DNA from: Oscheius tipulae
Lineage: Eukaryota > Nematoda > Chromadorea > Rhabditida > Rhabditidae
DNA length: 64,000 nt
NCBI GenBank assembly: GCA_037178975.1
Contig: JASJZH010000006.1
Span: 9,052,001-9,116,000 of the forward strand
Direction: 5' to 3'
Shown here: positions 12,907 through 24,990 of the stretch, piece after piece
How positions within the stretch are numbered: the stretch's first letter is position 1
How the letters are laid out: every line of letters starts with the position of its first letter
Notes under the pieces: generated by a model
The model's database searches: none
The model's input: the letters and a program-made list of their open reading frames with translations, nothing else
What the model was told of the DNA's origin: nothing
Position numbers and translations under genes: made by a program

Positions 12907-15064
12907 ACAAATTACTGGCCGCACGGATACATTAGAACGTTCTGGTTAAATCATGGATACTTTTCTTGATCGTAGAGGTTCAGCTTCTCCATAGTGGGAG
13001 CTTAAAGTTATAACTACTTGCAATGTTTCAAACAAGTATGAGACAAAGGCAGACTTACTATAGGTCACTCTATCTTCGTCGATATCAATGAAAATTTTCT
13101 GTTCTATAAATCTTCATTCGAATTGTAGAGTAATGAATGCCTGGGGTTGATGTCCGGAAAGGAGAGACCCGGCTTGAGAATGCCGGAAAATTGGATTTTC
13201 CAGGAATAACAGTTCCTGGTAGACGAGTTTTTCTGAGCGAAATGGGCTCACACTATTGCAAGAAATCAACAGAAAAATTCTTATCTTACAGCTCTCGAGA
13301 GCGCCAGCAAGACAACGTCACTCTACCAAACAAATAATGGCGTCGCGGCAAAAGTGCACGCATACGTGATTGCGTACCCGCGAGATTTGGAACAGGGAAA
13401 ATGGCGAGGGGCAACAATATATAATGTTGAAGAGGGAAAAATACCGGGATAGAGTGGCTGGGCGCTACTGTAGCATCAAACTCAGAACTGTGTTTCGATA
13501 GTACCTACTTGCAGCTTGGCTTCTATTCCGATAGTTTGGGATTGGCATCTACAAGTGTTCAAAGAAAAAACTTTACTATTTTGTGTGTTTTGAATGTTCC
13601 TTGAAGTTCACTTTTTATTTTAACGAGCACACTTAATCCCACTGAAGGACCATGGGCTAGCCGAAAGGACCACAGCAATTGTGGGCTCGGCAGACCCTAT
13701 TTGGCACTCTGCGCAGCGGAGTTCACGGCAAAGGCGCCGCCGGGATTTGTTCTCTCTCTTCTTATTGTTCCCGAGGACGACTTGTGGCTCTGCCAGTTTT
13801 AAAAACAGACAGCAGACGTCATTGATTTAAAAGAGGGCGCCGACGGGAGAGACTTCAATTCCAGGCGCACCTTGGAGTCCAAGTCCCCGTGCGCCAATTT
13901 CTGGAGCTCGCGTAGATTGCAAAGAAATCAGCCTTCTTTCCGGCCACTCTGCTTCTTTGGCCTTGCCCCTCCACATTTTGGTGGGAAGGGTGCTCAAGTT
14001 CTCAGCTGACCCCTCCCCCACATAGAACAGCTGATTTTTTTTCTCTCCGTGGCATACACATCTCAGATATCCTTCTTCGCAACAACTCTGTCAAAGCGCT
14101 GCTTTGATGGATGGCATCCATAAACATACTCTCCACACAATGGCAACTCGCTGGACACAAATAAGAGTTTTTCTGGTTGCCTATTTCCGGACTTAAGCCC
14201 CACTAAACAATTTTTCTGCACAAGGGGAGAGGGAAAGGTCTCATAAGGCTGGAAGAGAGAACTCTGGTGCGTTTATATTAGCCCAGTCAGGCGCAGATGA
14301 CCCCCCAAATTAGAACAATTGCTAGTTGTGATAAAAGTTGCAGATTCACATGACTTTTAGCAGCTCGTTCCCCCCAAAAACTCCCAACTTTTTCGAAAGT
14401 TTAAGCGAATTCCCTCAAAGTTATATTGGGGCGCCTCTTAGCAGCCATTTCGTAAATGCCTTTTAAACCCGAGAACGAAATTTCAGCTCTCTACTCTGGC
14501 CAGCTGTCGAAGGCAGATGTCCGCTGCAGGCGCTGAGAGGTCTTTTCTGCTTTTCAGTGTTTGTTTCGAATGTCTATATTTCGTGGCTCCCGAAGACGAA
14601 GGGGCGTGGCTCCGTTTCCGGCCGCTTCCCCCCTGTTGTCGCCCTCCCTAAGGCAATGCAGTTAGTGCTCCTTTATATTTCCAGTTATTCATTCAGCTAG
14701 ACCCTTTATGTCGGCTATCAAGGGTACCCAAAAAGATCTTCCTGAGCTTAGTCTCTCTTTTTCTTGCCTCCTCCAATTGCTTCCGTCTCTACTTTGAAGC
14801 CCTCTTTCCAAGACGCCTCCAGCGATCTGTCTTTCCAAAAAGAAGCCAGTTTCGGTCCCCAGGCAGTTTCAAAAAAGCTTCTCGCCTGATTTCAGTTTAT
14901 AAATCAGAAAGTCGAAGTGACCTTTTCTCTCTTGGCTTGTTTTCAACCAGCCTATCGTGGTCACAATCTCTCTCTTTGCCTAAATTAGCCTTCTTTCTTC
15001 TCTCTCGCCCCTTGATTACCATAATTCAGGGTCGAGAAGGAATCAAAACGATTTGTGTCTGTCA
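12907..15064. other. Gene-poor stretch upstream of the SDR gene
   Basis: No gene recognised. The part from about 13620 to 14700 is more G+C-rich than its surroundings, with several CG pairs, and may be regulatory. TAATTCAG at 15022-15029 is a possible trans-splice acceptor 35 nt before the SDR start codon. Confidence 0.4.
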
Positions 15065-16434
15065 ATGCCGGAAGGCAAGCAATATGTGCGGTCTGTCCTG
15101 ATAACCGGTGCAACTTCTGGAATTGGTCGTCAGACGGCCACCGACCTCGCAGCACATCCCCATAACCGCGTCATCATTCATGGACGCAATGTAGAAAAGT
15201 GTCAGGTGCGAATGTCTTTTTATGCTATTATAACTAGTTTCAGGTGATTCGGGACCAAATCATCAAAGAGACGGGAAATGTAGATAATATAGATTATGTG
15301 GCTGGAGACTTCACCTCTCTAAAAGAGGTTTTTGAGCACTTGGAGATCCATTAATGGTGTCAATCTGTAGGTGAACCAGACGGCAGAGGAAGTGGCACGC
15401 CGATTTCCGTCTCTTAACGTTCTTCTTTGCAATGCATCTGTGCTGAACACGAGGAGAGCCGAGACCAAGGACGGATATGAGATAACGTTTCAGGTTTTGT
15501 TTGTTCTTTCTCGCTCTCTCTCTCTCTATTTTGAAACATGGGTCGTCGTTCCGAAAAGAGAGCAAATTTCTCGAAGGCGAACGGAAATGTTGTGAGCTGC
15601 ACACAATCAGACCAAACTTTTGTGTGTGTAGGCGCGCAACAACAAAACAAACTTTTACTCACGCACATAAACTATTCAGATCAACTACTTGGCTCACTTC
15701 CTCTTGTGTAACAAGCTGTTGCCCGTATTGGAGAAGAATCATGGGGCCCGAATCTATGTAATGGGCAGCGTCCTACACAGTTTGTGAGTATTTTTAGCCT
15801 AGGCCAAGCACCGCTGACCACAACCCCGAGACTAATATAATTGCCATTGTTGTTCCTTGTCCCCGAAATGCGCGGAGCGGAGTGCACAGACTTCCTTGAT
15901 TACAGAGCTCCTTAATTAGCGCCAAAAACTTTAATTGGGTTCTTGGAACGGCCACTCATTTCAGAACGTCGCTGGACTGGGCCGACTTGATGGCAACAAA
16001 AGACTATGAGAAGTATCTGCAGTTCAGTCGGACGAAGCTCATGTGCCATATGATGGCTTTCACACTGCATAGACGAATGGTCTTGTCGCAACGGTCTGTC
16101 GCTATCGATGTCATCGACCTCGGAAAGGAGAAGGAGCCGAACAATAACGGAAAGCTGTGAGTGGATTTGGTCTATTTTCATAGGTGGCTGCCATGCGTGT
16201 GTCGGCAATCATTCATGCATGGAACTTCTTCTACCCGGTGGTCACAGGGGGAAAGACCGAAAAAAGAGGAACGAGGATGAATCTTTCAGGCGAACAACAT
16301 CTGCTCTATCGACTTCAATGTCCACATTGTCGATCTGCAGGGCGGCAGGGAATCTCATACAGTTGATCGAAAATCCGAGCTACGACGTCCTTTCCGGCAA
16401 ATACTTGGATCCTAACGGGAAACAATTACGGTAG
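15065..16434 (+). CDS. Short-chain dehydrogenase/reductase, retinol-dehydrogenase/WWOX-like, catalytic Tyr replaced
   Basis: Exons 15065-15205, 15244-15327, 15371-15493, 15680-15783, 15965-16156 and 16290-16434 give 262 residues in frame. Cofactor motif TGATSGIG is near residue 15; LLCNASVL stands at the usual NNAG position; IYVMGSVLHS carries the Ser region. The usual YxxxK reads FSRTK, so the catalytic Tyr is Phe while Lys is kept. The end, ENPSYDVLSGKYLDPNGKQL, is typical of retinol dehydrogenase-like SDRs. The last join is uncertain: a short extra exon beginning at 16184 would also keep phase. First ATG used; an acceptor-like TTCAG lies 35 nt upstream. Activity as an oxidoreductase is doubtful if the Phe is real. 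Confidence 0.8.
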
Positions 16435-16823
16435 TACCTCGTCGTTCTTTATGACGATAACTTGAGGTTCAGATCGGGTAGTGAGGCGACAGAAGAACGA
16501 GCACAGGAAAAGCTCTGGTCGGAGTCTATGGAAATGTGTCAAGGGTTCATTTAATGCAGCTGGTAGCAGTAAAACAGATTGCCTGTACATATTTAATAAT
16601 TTGCTTGTACATAAACCCTTTGAATACGTGATCGAGCTGGTTGTAATTTTTGGAACTTCCAAATGCAAGTAGTTCAATAATAAGGGTACATTTGTGACAT
16701 ATTCATTGTCGTGAAAGGACCAGAAATAGTGGCTCTTTTTCACTTTGACCGTCCCAAGAATTTTCTTAGAATTCAACAGTCTCAAAGAAAATTGAATTGA
16801 GTTTATGCCATTCACGTGATCTC

Positions 16824-16877
16824 TAACTCTAGGTCAAATAGAAAGCTTCATATCGCTTTCTATTTGGCCTAGAGTTA
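16824..16877. repeat. Near-perfect hairpin, 23-bp arms, 8-nt loop
   Basis: Arms 16824-16846 and 16855-16877 pair at 22 of 23 positions; the single exception is a T opposite G, which would be a U-G pair in plus-strand RNA. The arm starts TAACTCTAGG. It lies between two genes. Confidence 0.9.
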
Positions 16878-16939
16878 TAAGTAAAAGCATACTAATGCAA
16901 ACAAAAGTGGTAACAACAATCTTTGACTGCGGGAAACAT

Positions 16940-16988
16940 CGCAGGGAATCGGAACCGGGTTGTTCTGTCTTACCTACTGAGCTATGAG
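16940..16988 (-). repeat. tRNA-like fragment (D-arm plus T-arm motif)
   Basis: Read on the minus strand it has a box A-like TAGCTCAGTAGGTAAG followed closely by a box B-like GGTTCCGATTCC. The spacing is too short for an anticodon arm, so this is a decayed tRNA or tRNA-derived SINE rather than a working gene. Confidence 0.5.
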
Positions 16989-17748
16989 TGAGCGGCTGCG
17001 CTGCAAAGCCCGCACGTACGGATGGAAAGACGGGCACCGTTGCGCTGTAGGATAAGACAGATGCAACTTTTTTACAACATTCAATTTTTGTTGAAATGGT
17101 CAAATGTAGGAGAACTTCTTGGGAACTCGTACATATCAAGTACGAAACTGATACTCCGTTTTCAATCCATTTCAGTGGTGCTCCACTGTCCAATAGGTCT
17201 AAAGCCTGGCATAACGTACACTTTGTAAGTTTTGGTTCCCACCAGGAGAAAACTGACATTTTAACATTCTTAGATAGGAAAGTGTCTTCGTGATTAACTC
17301 TTAATTAATTCACGGGTAACCGGCGGCTAAAAACTTCTCTGTAGCTTGGATTCAAACAACATACAAGTACGATTGGACTTCTCAGGTTTACGGATGAGCG
17401 GCAGTTGTAACTTTTTGCAGAACTAATCTTTATGAATTGTTCAAGACTCGAGAAAATCTTGGTGGAAATATTTATGACTGTAAGAAACAAGACGTCTAAA
17501 ATAGCTATACGTATCCCGCAGAGATCCAAAGTGAAACTCGTTGAAGAACCCGTTCCTCGCTTCTGCCATCTCAGTGACTTCTCTTCCTGCAACTAGCTTT
17601 CATCAGAAAGGGCTCTTTCGACAAAGCCCCCCACTTTTTCTCGGTCCCAGGGGTCCACCACTTTTTTCTTCCTGTCCGGAAATGGCAGAGCAAGACAAAC
17701 GATTAGAAGAAACAAACTAAGCAACAAAGATCGTGTCTCGAACTCACC

Positions 17749-20464
17749 TTAAATCATTCCAGTATCCTTTAAGTTTTCTTGAACAATGGTATCTATGACT
17801 GAATTTATCACTACTTGAACTTGGTTAGTGTCGGTGGCGCACGTTTGATGGACATAACTGTAATATTAAAAAGTTAAAAGGACAAAGACAGAGAGACAGA
17901 ATCAGCGAGACAGAAACTTACGGTATTCTTTTATTCTTGACTTTTTCCAAAAATTTCATCTTGACAAACTGTATAGCTGGTTCCAGTTCATGCAGACCTT
18001 TAAAGTCTGTAAAGCAGGTGCCAAGTGGAATCTGGAAAAAGTTTGCACCTGCCAGTAGTCTTCACGAAAAAACTTGTCAGTCGTCTTTGATCCGCCAAGA
18101 CTCATTAATTTGGTCAAAGATTAGAGAGACAAAAAAAGCTGACGCTCATGATTAGCTCAATTTAGTAACAGGATTTCTTTCCATTGTCTATTCTGATAAC
18201 GCAATGACAAAAGCTCACCTTGTGTATTTTCTGTTTAAAAATATCAATCTTGTTAAGGAAGAGAATGATGGAACAGTGAGCAAAGTAGCTAGAGTTGACG
18301 ACGCCAGAAAATAGTTCAATAGCCTCTTTCAGCCGATTCTGAAACTTGTTTAAGTACCTAACACTCCAAGTGCCTACCGTATGATTGTCTTCTCTTATAA
18401 CTTGGTCATATTCACTAACGGCGGCAACGTAGATCACTGCGTTACAGTCATCAAAGCAATGAATCCACTTCCTTCGTTCCGATCTTTGCCCACCCACGTC
18501 GAAGACTCTGCAAATTGGCTGTAGAATGATATTAAAGTGCGACATACGGGCGGCAGAAGGAGGGACAAAAGAACCAAGCCTTATTAGTACGAGAATTTCA
18601 TACACAAAGACCTGAAGCTTCAAAAACATGACTGTTGCCCGTGTCTGTAGTGTGACACAGATTCACACGAAATAATTTGTTTGTGTCGTAGAGTAAAAAT
18701 AGGAAATGGCAGCCGTTAAAACTAGCAAATGGATAACTCTGGCATTTGGACCACAGAGAGAGATGTGGCAAGGTCTTTCCTGCAAAGGAATCAGGTGATG
18801 TCAGTCCTATAGCTCTAATTGGATTTACTTTTGTCCTTTCTCTAAAACAGACAACAGGAATAGGGATAGAAGAGAGACAGTAAGATGAACTTGACAGAGA
18901 AGGTAGCAGAATCCATAGGTGGTCGCTTTAGAATCTACTTAAAGTGAGAGTACACAGCTTGCTGCTTATTTCTGTTCATGTATTTCGGAGAAAATTCGCT
19001 GCCTTCGTCCCATAGCTCAGTCGGTTAAATAGCTCTCCCACTACAATACAAAAGTGGTTTGGGTTCGATTGCTAGATCGAAAAACTTGTTTATCCAATTA
19101 TGAAACATCCATCAGGGGTTTTTTTTGTATCATTATTCACGCCAAAATCAGCATTTTCCCTTCAGTCTGCGCACCGAATTCAAACAGGGGAACTAGTATA
19201 AGCTCGCTTTTTTATATCGTCCCTCTCAATTAAAGCACAATAAGTTTCTCCCCATAGCAACTCGGAAGACCTCGTGACTCATTTCGGTTTTTGTTCTCTC
19301 TATCAAATGTTGAGGGAGATCGGAAGCTATGGGAAAACTTAGAAGAACTGTTATCGGAAGAGCAAAAACAAGTTAGTGAGAAAAGAATTCAGATGGAGTT
19401 AATAAAAAAACTGACTCGAACTTGATGTTCTTGACGGTGAACAGGACTTGTACCACACCAGTTGTTGCCGTTCTCGTGTGGAGAATATCTTGAGAGGTTG
19501 GTCGAAAGTCTTTCCTACATATCCTGTCCAGTTCGCTCATGAAACTGAAGAGACATATGCCATTTTAAGCCAAATGGACTTACTATCCGGCACTCTCCGT
19601 CAAATGGTACTCATCGCGGTACTCGAAGGCTGATTTAACTCCATTATCATTCCATAATGATCTCAAGGCAGTACAAAGTTCATCGGTGATTCCGTGCATG
19701 GTTTCAGTAGATATTTTTTTCACTAATTGTGCATTTGTCTGTGAAAGCCATTATACTTCCTGCTGAGTCACTGTGACCTACACCGTTCTCAGAGTTATTA
19801 AACTGGAGACCTTTAGCTTCCATGATCAACAACATGGCCACCATTCCCTCTACAGTATTCTGATAGATTAACTGCTTCTTCTCTTGCACTTCAGCCTCGG
19901 TAAAGCCGTTGTGATGCAAAATTCTGAAAAGTGAACCCTTGAATCTTTGAATCTTCGGACTCGGATTTTTTTCTTCGGACGGCCTGTCTTAATACAAAAA
20001 GTATGTGTGATCTTCATATCTCCCATCCGGGCAGTATGACCTTAAACTATGAGGGAGACTTTGTACTTTGATTTATGTCACTCTGTCACCAAATTATGAT
20101 TACTGTGTCTCTTCTACTCTGTCCTTTTTGATATGTTCGAGGTATTGGCGTCTATCACTCTGTCAGCCGGTCACAAAGTGAACAGAACCGAAAAGTAGAT
20201 GCATTCACTATAAGCAGAAAGAATGCTATATGTCAACTGAAACGTACAGTAGACATGGAACATTTTCAGAAGTGCTCACGTAGAACAGCAACATTTGACT
20301 CACTTCATTTGCTTCAAACAGGTGCTCTTGCCGCTCTCTCCGGGTCCAAGCAGTAGCAGTTTCCTCTTCATCTCATTTTTAGGCTGAAGCTCCTTGTCCA
20401 GCATTTTCGAGTACTGGTTCTGTTGTCTCATCTCCTTCTGCTCTACACTCTCACATGCACCCAT
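17749..20464 (-). CDS. Heterotrimeric G-protein alpha subunit, divergent
   Basis: GTP-binding switch downstream of GPCRs at the inner plasma membrane. Exons 17749-17857, 17922-18031, 18219-18338, 18378-18507, 19416-19544, 19584-19722, 19784-19923 and 20304-20464 give exactly 345 residues. It starts MGACESVEQ (Gly2 myristoylation and nearby Cys for palmitoylation). P-loop GPGESGKST (usual form has Ala for Pro); switch [10 protein letters not shown] with the catalytic Arg; switch [14 protein letters not shown]; base recognition FLNKID; then TCATDT. The C-terminus ENLKDTGMI has no Cys four from the end, so it is not a pertussis-toxin-sensitive type. AAA after TTCAG precedes the ATG, a likely trans-splice site. 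Which class it belongs to is unclear; it may be one of the nematode-specific alpha subunits. The 908-nt intron holds a tRNA-like repeat. Confidence 0.93.
19006..19080 (+). repeat. tRNA-like element in G-alpha intron
   Basis: Contains CCCATAGCTCAGTCGGTTAA (box A-like) and, about 35 nt on, GGGTTCGATTGC (box B-like), roughly tRNA length. Acceptor stem and T-stem do not pair well, so it is read as a tRNA pseudogene or SINE head, opposite in strand to the host gene. Confidence 0.5.
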
Positions 20465-21607
20465 TTTCTGAAGAAGGAAACATATGATTAAAGAGAGTAG
20501 AACTCGAAAAATAGAGACAATGGATTCTGTGACGTTGATATTTAAGATCCAATACTTAGAAGAGATCCGAGTCGGAATAGGCGGAGTCTTATGAAGGTGC
20601 TAATCAGCGGATATTCAGACGAGAGTGAAGCTCTGTGTTCGGTTGATATAGTCTGCGCTGAGGCAATTATACATTGATGGAACAAAAGACAACAAATGAT
20701 GAACCCAGTAGATCAGAAGATACTTTTGAGACTAGTTCCTACTTTTGACATGTTGTAAAGCAGACCTAGTAGTCTTTCTAGTGTTACCTTCTCAGCTTAA
20801 ATAGGCGGGTATTCATTAAAGAGCTGTGATTAAAAAAGCAACTACCACTCGTAATAGCATGGGAAGATATGAGGGTTTATTATGTACTGAAGCCTCGGAT
20901 TACGAAAGATAAACTGTTTTTGTCACAAACACCTTATGTGAAAAAAAGATGAACCTATTCATTAGACTGTAAAAGTTTGGCATCAATTTCGGGCTATCTT
21001 TTACAAGACGCTGAAGGATATAACAATGTAGTTATAGAGCCTTTTAAAGAGAACATGGAGCACCGGATACACTACAAAGATCAACATTAAACGAACTCAA
21101 CCCCTTCACTAAGTACATAGTACTACAGAGAAGGAGATACGCATTAAGGTTTCAGTGTTATTTCTCCAATGTACTACGAGGGTTGATATAGGAAGTGATA
21201 CATCGCAAATTCATTACTTGTTACTTTCTAATAAGGTCAAAATGTTCCAAAGGACAGAGGATTTGAAAGTTGAATCCCGAGATTACACATACGGAACTAA
21301 TTGCACTTCTGAATCTTTCCTACCCGCCGGACGAGCTGTGTGGCATTTCCACGCTCATGGAAAAAGTTGAGAAACAAAACAGACTATGGAGATGAATAAC
21401 AAGAGAACGAGAGTTTCGGCGTGGTTGGGCCCGAAGCCATAATTACACCCTACAGCTTGCTCGCCGCTGCACTGTAAACAAGAATAAGTAAGCCTAATTT
21501 CAGTGCAATGCAGTGGTTTTGTGTCGTTCCGAGACTAAAGTTTAAGTAATCGGAACATCCGCTTCATCGGTTCTCATCATTGAGGTGTTCAACTGCTCTT
21601 ACGGATT

Positions 21608-21900
21608 TTATCGGTTCCGAAAAAAATGTGGATGATAAGACCAGCTATGATCAAAACTATGAAATAGGATTAGACCGACTGCCGCGAAAATAACACAGGC
21701 AGGCTGTAAACAACGCAACAACGGGCTATAAGAGAGATATAAATGTGCAGATTGGTCGTTACCTCCAATGAGCTGCCATAGTTGAGAAAGGTTGTGTGTT
21801 CTTTTAAAATGAGATTGTATCCAAAGCACTGGTATGAAACGACGACGACGCCCTTGGTGACGACGAAAGCAGCCGGGGCGAAATGAGAAAACTCGAGGCA
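21608..21900 (-). CDS. Possible membrane protein fragment, two exons
   Basis: A minus-strand stretch ending GT at about 21763 reads ...SYQCFGYNLILKEHTTF and joins in phase 0 to an exon after TTTACAG starting PACVIFAAVGLILFHSF, then to a stop near 21608. The second piece has one hydrophobic segment. No 5' exons or family recognised; this may be chance. Confidence 0.25.
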
Positions 21901-22313
21901 AAGTGGGAATTCATTTAGGCGGGAGAACAACTTCTGATGAAGTAATGAGAATGTGCCATGGCAACCGATTACTGATAGGAGAGGAGATGACTGGAAAACG
22001 GGTGGTTCTGAGAGAGAAGAGACAGAGAGACAACAAAATGACTGATTGTTTGACAAGGAAGAGCTATCTGGAAGTAATTATGGGATTATCTTTCTAAACA
22101 GCTGCTGCACGATAGTTTACAGAAGCATAATTTATTCTCCCTATGAATCAAGTTCTCCGAAATTGTTGGCATGCTTATACTTATCCAAAGATAAGGGGTA
22201 ATCAGGTCGAAGGCCGTGTTAAAGTTCAGCATAGAAATGTCAGACTGTGAAGAACTCGACACAAAAACTTTCATCCCTTGAACACTATTCGAAAATAGGC
22301 AAAATTTTTGTTT

Positions 22314-22401
22314 TGAGAGACAGAAAGACAGAGACACAGAAGCACAGAGAAACATTGAAACATAGAAGCAAAGAGACAGAAAGACAGACTGAGAGACAGA
22401 A
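22314..22401. repeat. GACAGA-type simple repeat
   Basis: Degenerate runs of AGAGACAGA, the complement of the TCTCTCTGT repeats elsewhere in the window. A pure (AG)n tract follows at 22486-22505. Confidence 0.8.
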
Positions 22402-22709
22402 ACTGATTACAGACCTTTTTGGATTTTATACTTATAATTTTTGCTAAACACGCGAATATTGTTTCGGAGACTTCTGTAGTCTCCTAGAGAGAGAGAGAGA
22501 GAGAGTCACACACTTCTCTGGTCATTCTGGTGATGCTTTTGACACCTAAAGATAAACAACGAAAGACCAATCACAAGGAGACACTCTTTCTAAGATGAAA
22601 GTTTATTTCTAGAAATACACAGACAGAGACATTCAGAGTCGGCACTTTGCCCTCGACCGACTTGAGCATCTCGTGATATTCCTCCTATTTCTGTTAAGTC
22701 TCTGAACTT

Positions 22710-23414
22710 CTAGACATACTTTTCGATCACATTGGATCCATAAGCACAATAGGTGTCAAGAGTATGAGAAGAGAGAGAAGAAAAGTAAGCGACTCGGACA
22801 ACCTTGTACTCGGCGATGGATAGTATGCTGAGATTGTGGTATAAGAGGGCTTCGCAGGTCAGCTCGGCCTCCTCCTCGTCTGGAAAAAGAATAGTAACAT
22901 AATGCAGCTAAGAAAGGTACAAAAATGCTGTCCATGTGGAGGGGATACAGTTAAAGTCATGCGCTGTACCAACCACTAATAACAATGTTTTTTCCACTCA
23001 TTCAGCGTTCAGCACAGGATATCTACCAAAGAAAAATATTTTGTCGCACCCGTAGCAAAAGTATCCACTACGCAGCGATTTTTTTTCAGCAAAGTTCAAG
23101 TCAACAGAAGTAGTCTATCTAGCTCAACCAGTCGCATAATTCTTAGTCCAAGCTACCCTCTTCTATTACAGATAGGCTTAAAGAAGATAGAACAACCGGA
23201 CAAGATTACGGTGCTCGTGCTTAATCTGGGAGCTGCCATAGGCTCTTCCGAACTGCGGCTGTCCGTAAAATGTCGTAAATCGTCTGGTTGCTGTCGTTTG
23301 GGATGGTAAAGAAGGAAGGAACGGCAGAAATGACAGCGAGACGCACCATCGTAGATGCGTAACCCTCAGAGCGTAGTGTACTGTCAGCGTCGCTGGGGCC
23401 GAGATAGAAGGACA
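22710..23414 (-). pseudogene. Damaged paralogue of the unknown gene at 41289-41963
   Basis: Two exon-like pieces, 23197-23414 (ATG, MSFYLGPSDADSTLRSEG) and 22710-22879, match the intact copy 18 kb away: FTIPNDSNQTIYDI against FTIYDDSCISIYDV, SEEPMAAPRLSTSTVILSG against STEEPSTARRSTTSTITLSG, and ALLYHNLSILSIAEYKVVRV against ALYNKNLHIVSMAEFRTVRV. After IYDI the reading frame slips by one base relative to the copy, and the C-terminal half stops early after EKYV. The intron also keeps similarity. Best read as a pseudogene; a sequencing error or a missed intron is possible. The function of the family is unknown. Confidence 0.65.
22937..22978 (-). repeat. tRNA-like fragment in pseudogene intron
   Basis: On the minus strand, AGTGGTTGGTACAGCGCATG and ACTTTAACTG resemble a tRNA D-arm and anticodon arm, without a T-arm. 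Probably a SINE fragment. Confidence 0.35.
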
Positions 23415-24990
23415 TCACGCTGAAGAAGATGGGCACAGAATAACTACAATAAAAGTGTTCTAACTTCTACGAGAAACGAGAGTTTTGTAGCGGTACAAGT
23501 GCCGTTCGTGTAGACCTGGCGGTTGGTGCTCCTTCTCGAATGACCCGTCCTACAGAACAGGGCCATCGCGCTATTGTTCCAGTTTTTGCTGTCCCGTTTC
23601 TTCCACAATCGCACCTACTCTCGAATCTCCTTGTCTATGCAGAATACTGGTAATCAGGGTAAGCTCTCAAGCTCGCTCTTCCAACTTATTCCATTTCTAT
23701 CAACCTGACAGTATGTCACATTAGACATCCTTTGTCAAATACCGATTCTAAATGACGGTCAGAAACATGAAATTACTCGCCTGTTTGACAATCTTCAAAG
23801 TTGAATTGTAGGGTAGTTGCCGCAGTACGAGCACCGGTTCAGTGCTCACTGCTGGCTACGAGATCTTTAAAATGATAAGAGAAATATGGAAGTTTCAAAG
23901 AAAACCGCAATCGGACAAGCAGCCGGCCGGCTAGAAAAACTATATGTTTGTATGTGTGAAGGGACTGTTCGGGAGAGAGGCCACAGCTGTAAGGCTTGGT
24001 TATGTACCACAGCTAGGAGGATAGAAAGGAACGGCTGCGTTGCCAAGAGGAACATGGCTGTGTTCTCCACCTATAGGGCATTTTCTTACGAAGCCCAAAA
24101 ATTCTGGAGGCGTTGGCCAGAAAAGAGATTCTAAACAACTTCGACTTAGCAAAAACAAAATGAAAGAAGACGATTTATCAATATTTGACACCGGGGTAGG
24201 CTATTTTGACAAAGTTGACAATCGTAATTACAGCTCCCGTTCTAAATCAGAAAAACTTTTCGTCTTCAAAATGTTTTACGATGGTATAGCCTTCACTGAC
24301 AACAACAAAAACATGGCGACCGCCCCTTTTCTCTGTCATCGGACGACGACCGTCTCCTCGACTCATTGCAACAGACTCCGTGCTTCATTTGGTACACAGC
24401 ATGGCCGTCTTTTTGGCTTCAAATTTCGGACGTAATTCGGGATCCTGCTACACTAAAACGCAACTTGTTATTGGTCTTTCCCTCAGCAACTAAAACCTAT
24501 TCCTAGTGAGGTAGTTAAGCGAAGTAGAAGTCGACTATTAGATGAGACAGAACTGTAGAAGATCAGGAAAACAAGAGGATGGACGAAATGCTGGAGTTCA
24601 CTGTTTCAAAAACTATCACAGACTTTTTTTTTACCGCCGGGAAGACGTGTCATCGTCGCTCAGCTAGCTCTCACTCCGAAATTCGTTCCCTACCAGCAAA
24701 GACACGCAGTCATAACTATAGAGTTCTATGGTTAGAAGAGCTCTGGTTGCCCTCTAGCTGAAGGTGTTGTTTTTCGCGGGGACAGATAAGGATGACCTTG
24801 TAAACAAAAGCTGAACAGGGCGCCCCACTTGTGCAGCAAGTTAGTCAAGATGTTCTGTAGAAAAAAAAACGGGTTGTGACAATAAAATATTTATTATAAA
24901 ACTGTATAACAGTTGACTTGATGACAATAATATGACAAGCTGATTTGAACATGAGCGAGTACACGTATTTGTGACAAGATTTGTGACTAT
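23415..24990. other. Intergenic, no gene seen
   Basis: Several medium-length open frames exist on both strands (for example around 23886-24134 and 24040-24435) but none has homologous residues, splice context or codon pattern I can support. A minus-strand poly(A) signal (24890-24895) belongs to the phosphatase gene. Confidence 0.5.

Larger units (their letters stand above)
16435..17748. other. Intergenic with hairpin and tRNA-like fragment
   Basis: Contains a 23-bp-arm hairpin (16824-16877) and a tRNA-like fragment on the minus strand (about 16940-16988). No gene recognised. Confidence 0.5.
20465..22709. other. Intergenic, mostly unassigned
   Basis: Includes the upstream region of the G-alpha gene. 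A (G)AGACAGA-type satellite lies at 22314-22401 and an (AG)n run at 22486-22505. A possible small minus-strand gene is listed separately at 21608-21900. Otherwise nothing recognised. Confidence 0.5.

Noticed and set aside
18540-18650. An exon-like frame reading TRATVMFLK upstream of the G-alpha switch II exon
   Set aside because: The true switch I exon (TRTATTGVV) is at 19416-19544 and joins in phase, so this is chance.
19704-19740. Apparent one-base frameshift at an A-run in the G-alpha gene
   Set aside because: A 61-nt intron (19723-19783) with good borders explains it and the whole gene then sums to exactly 345 codons.
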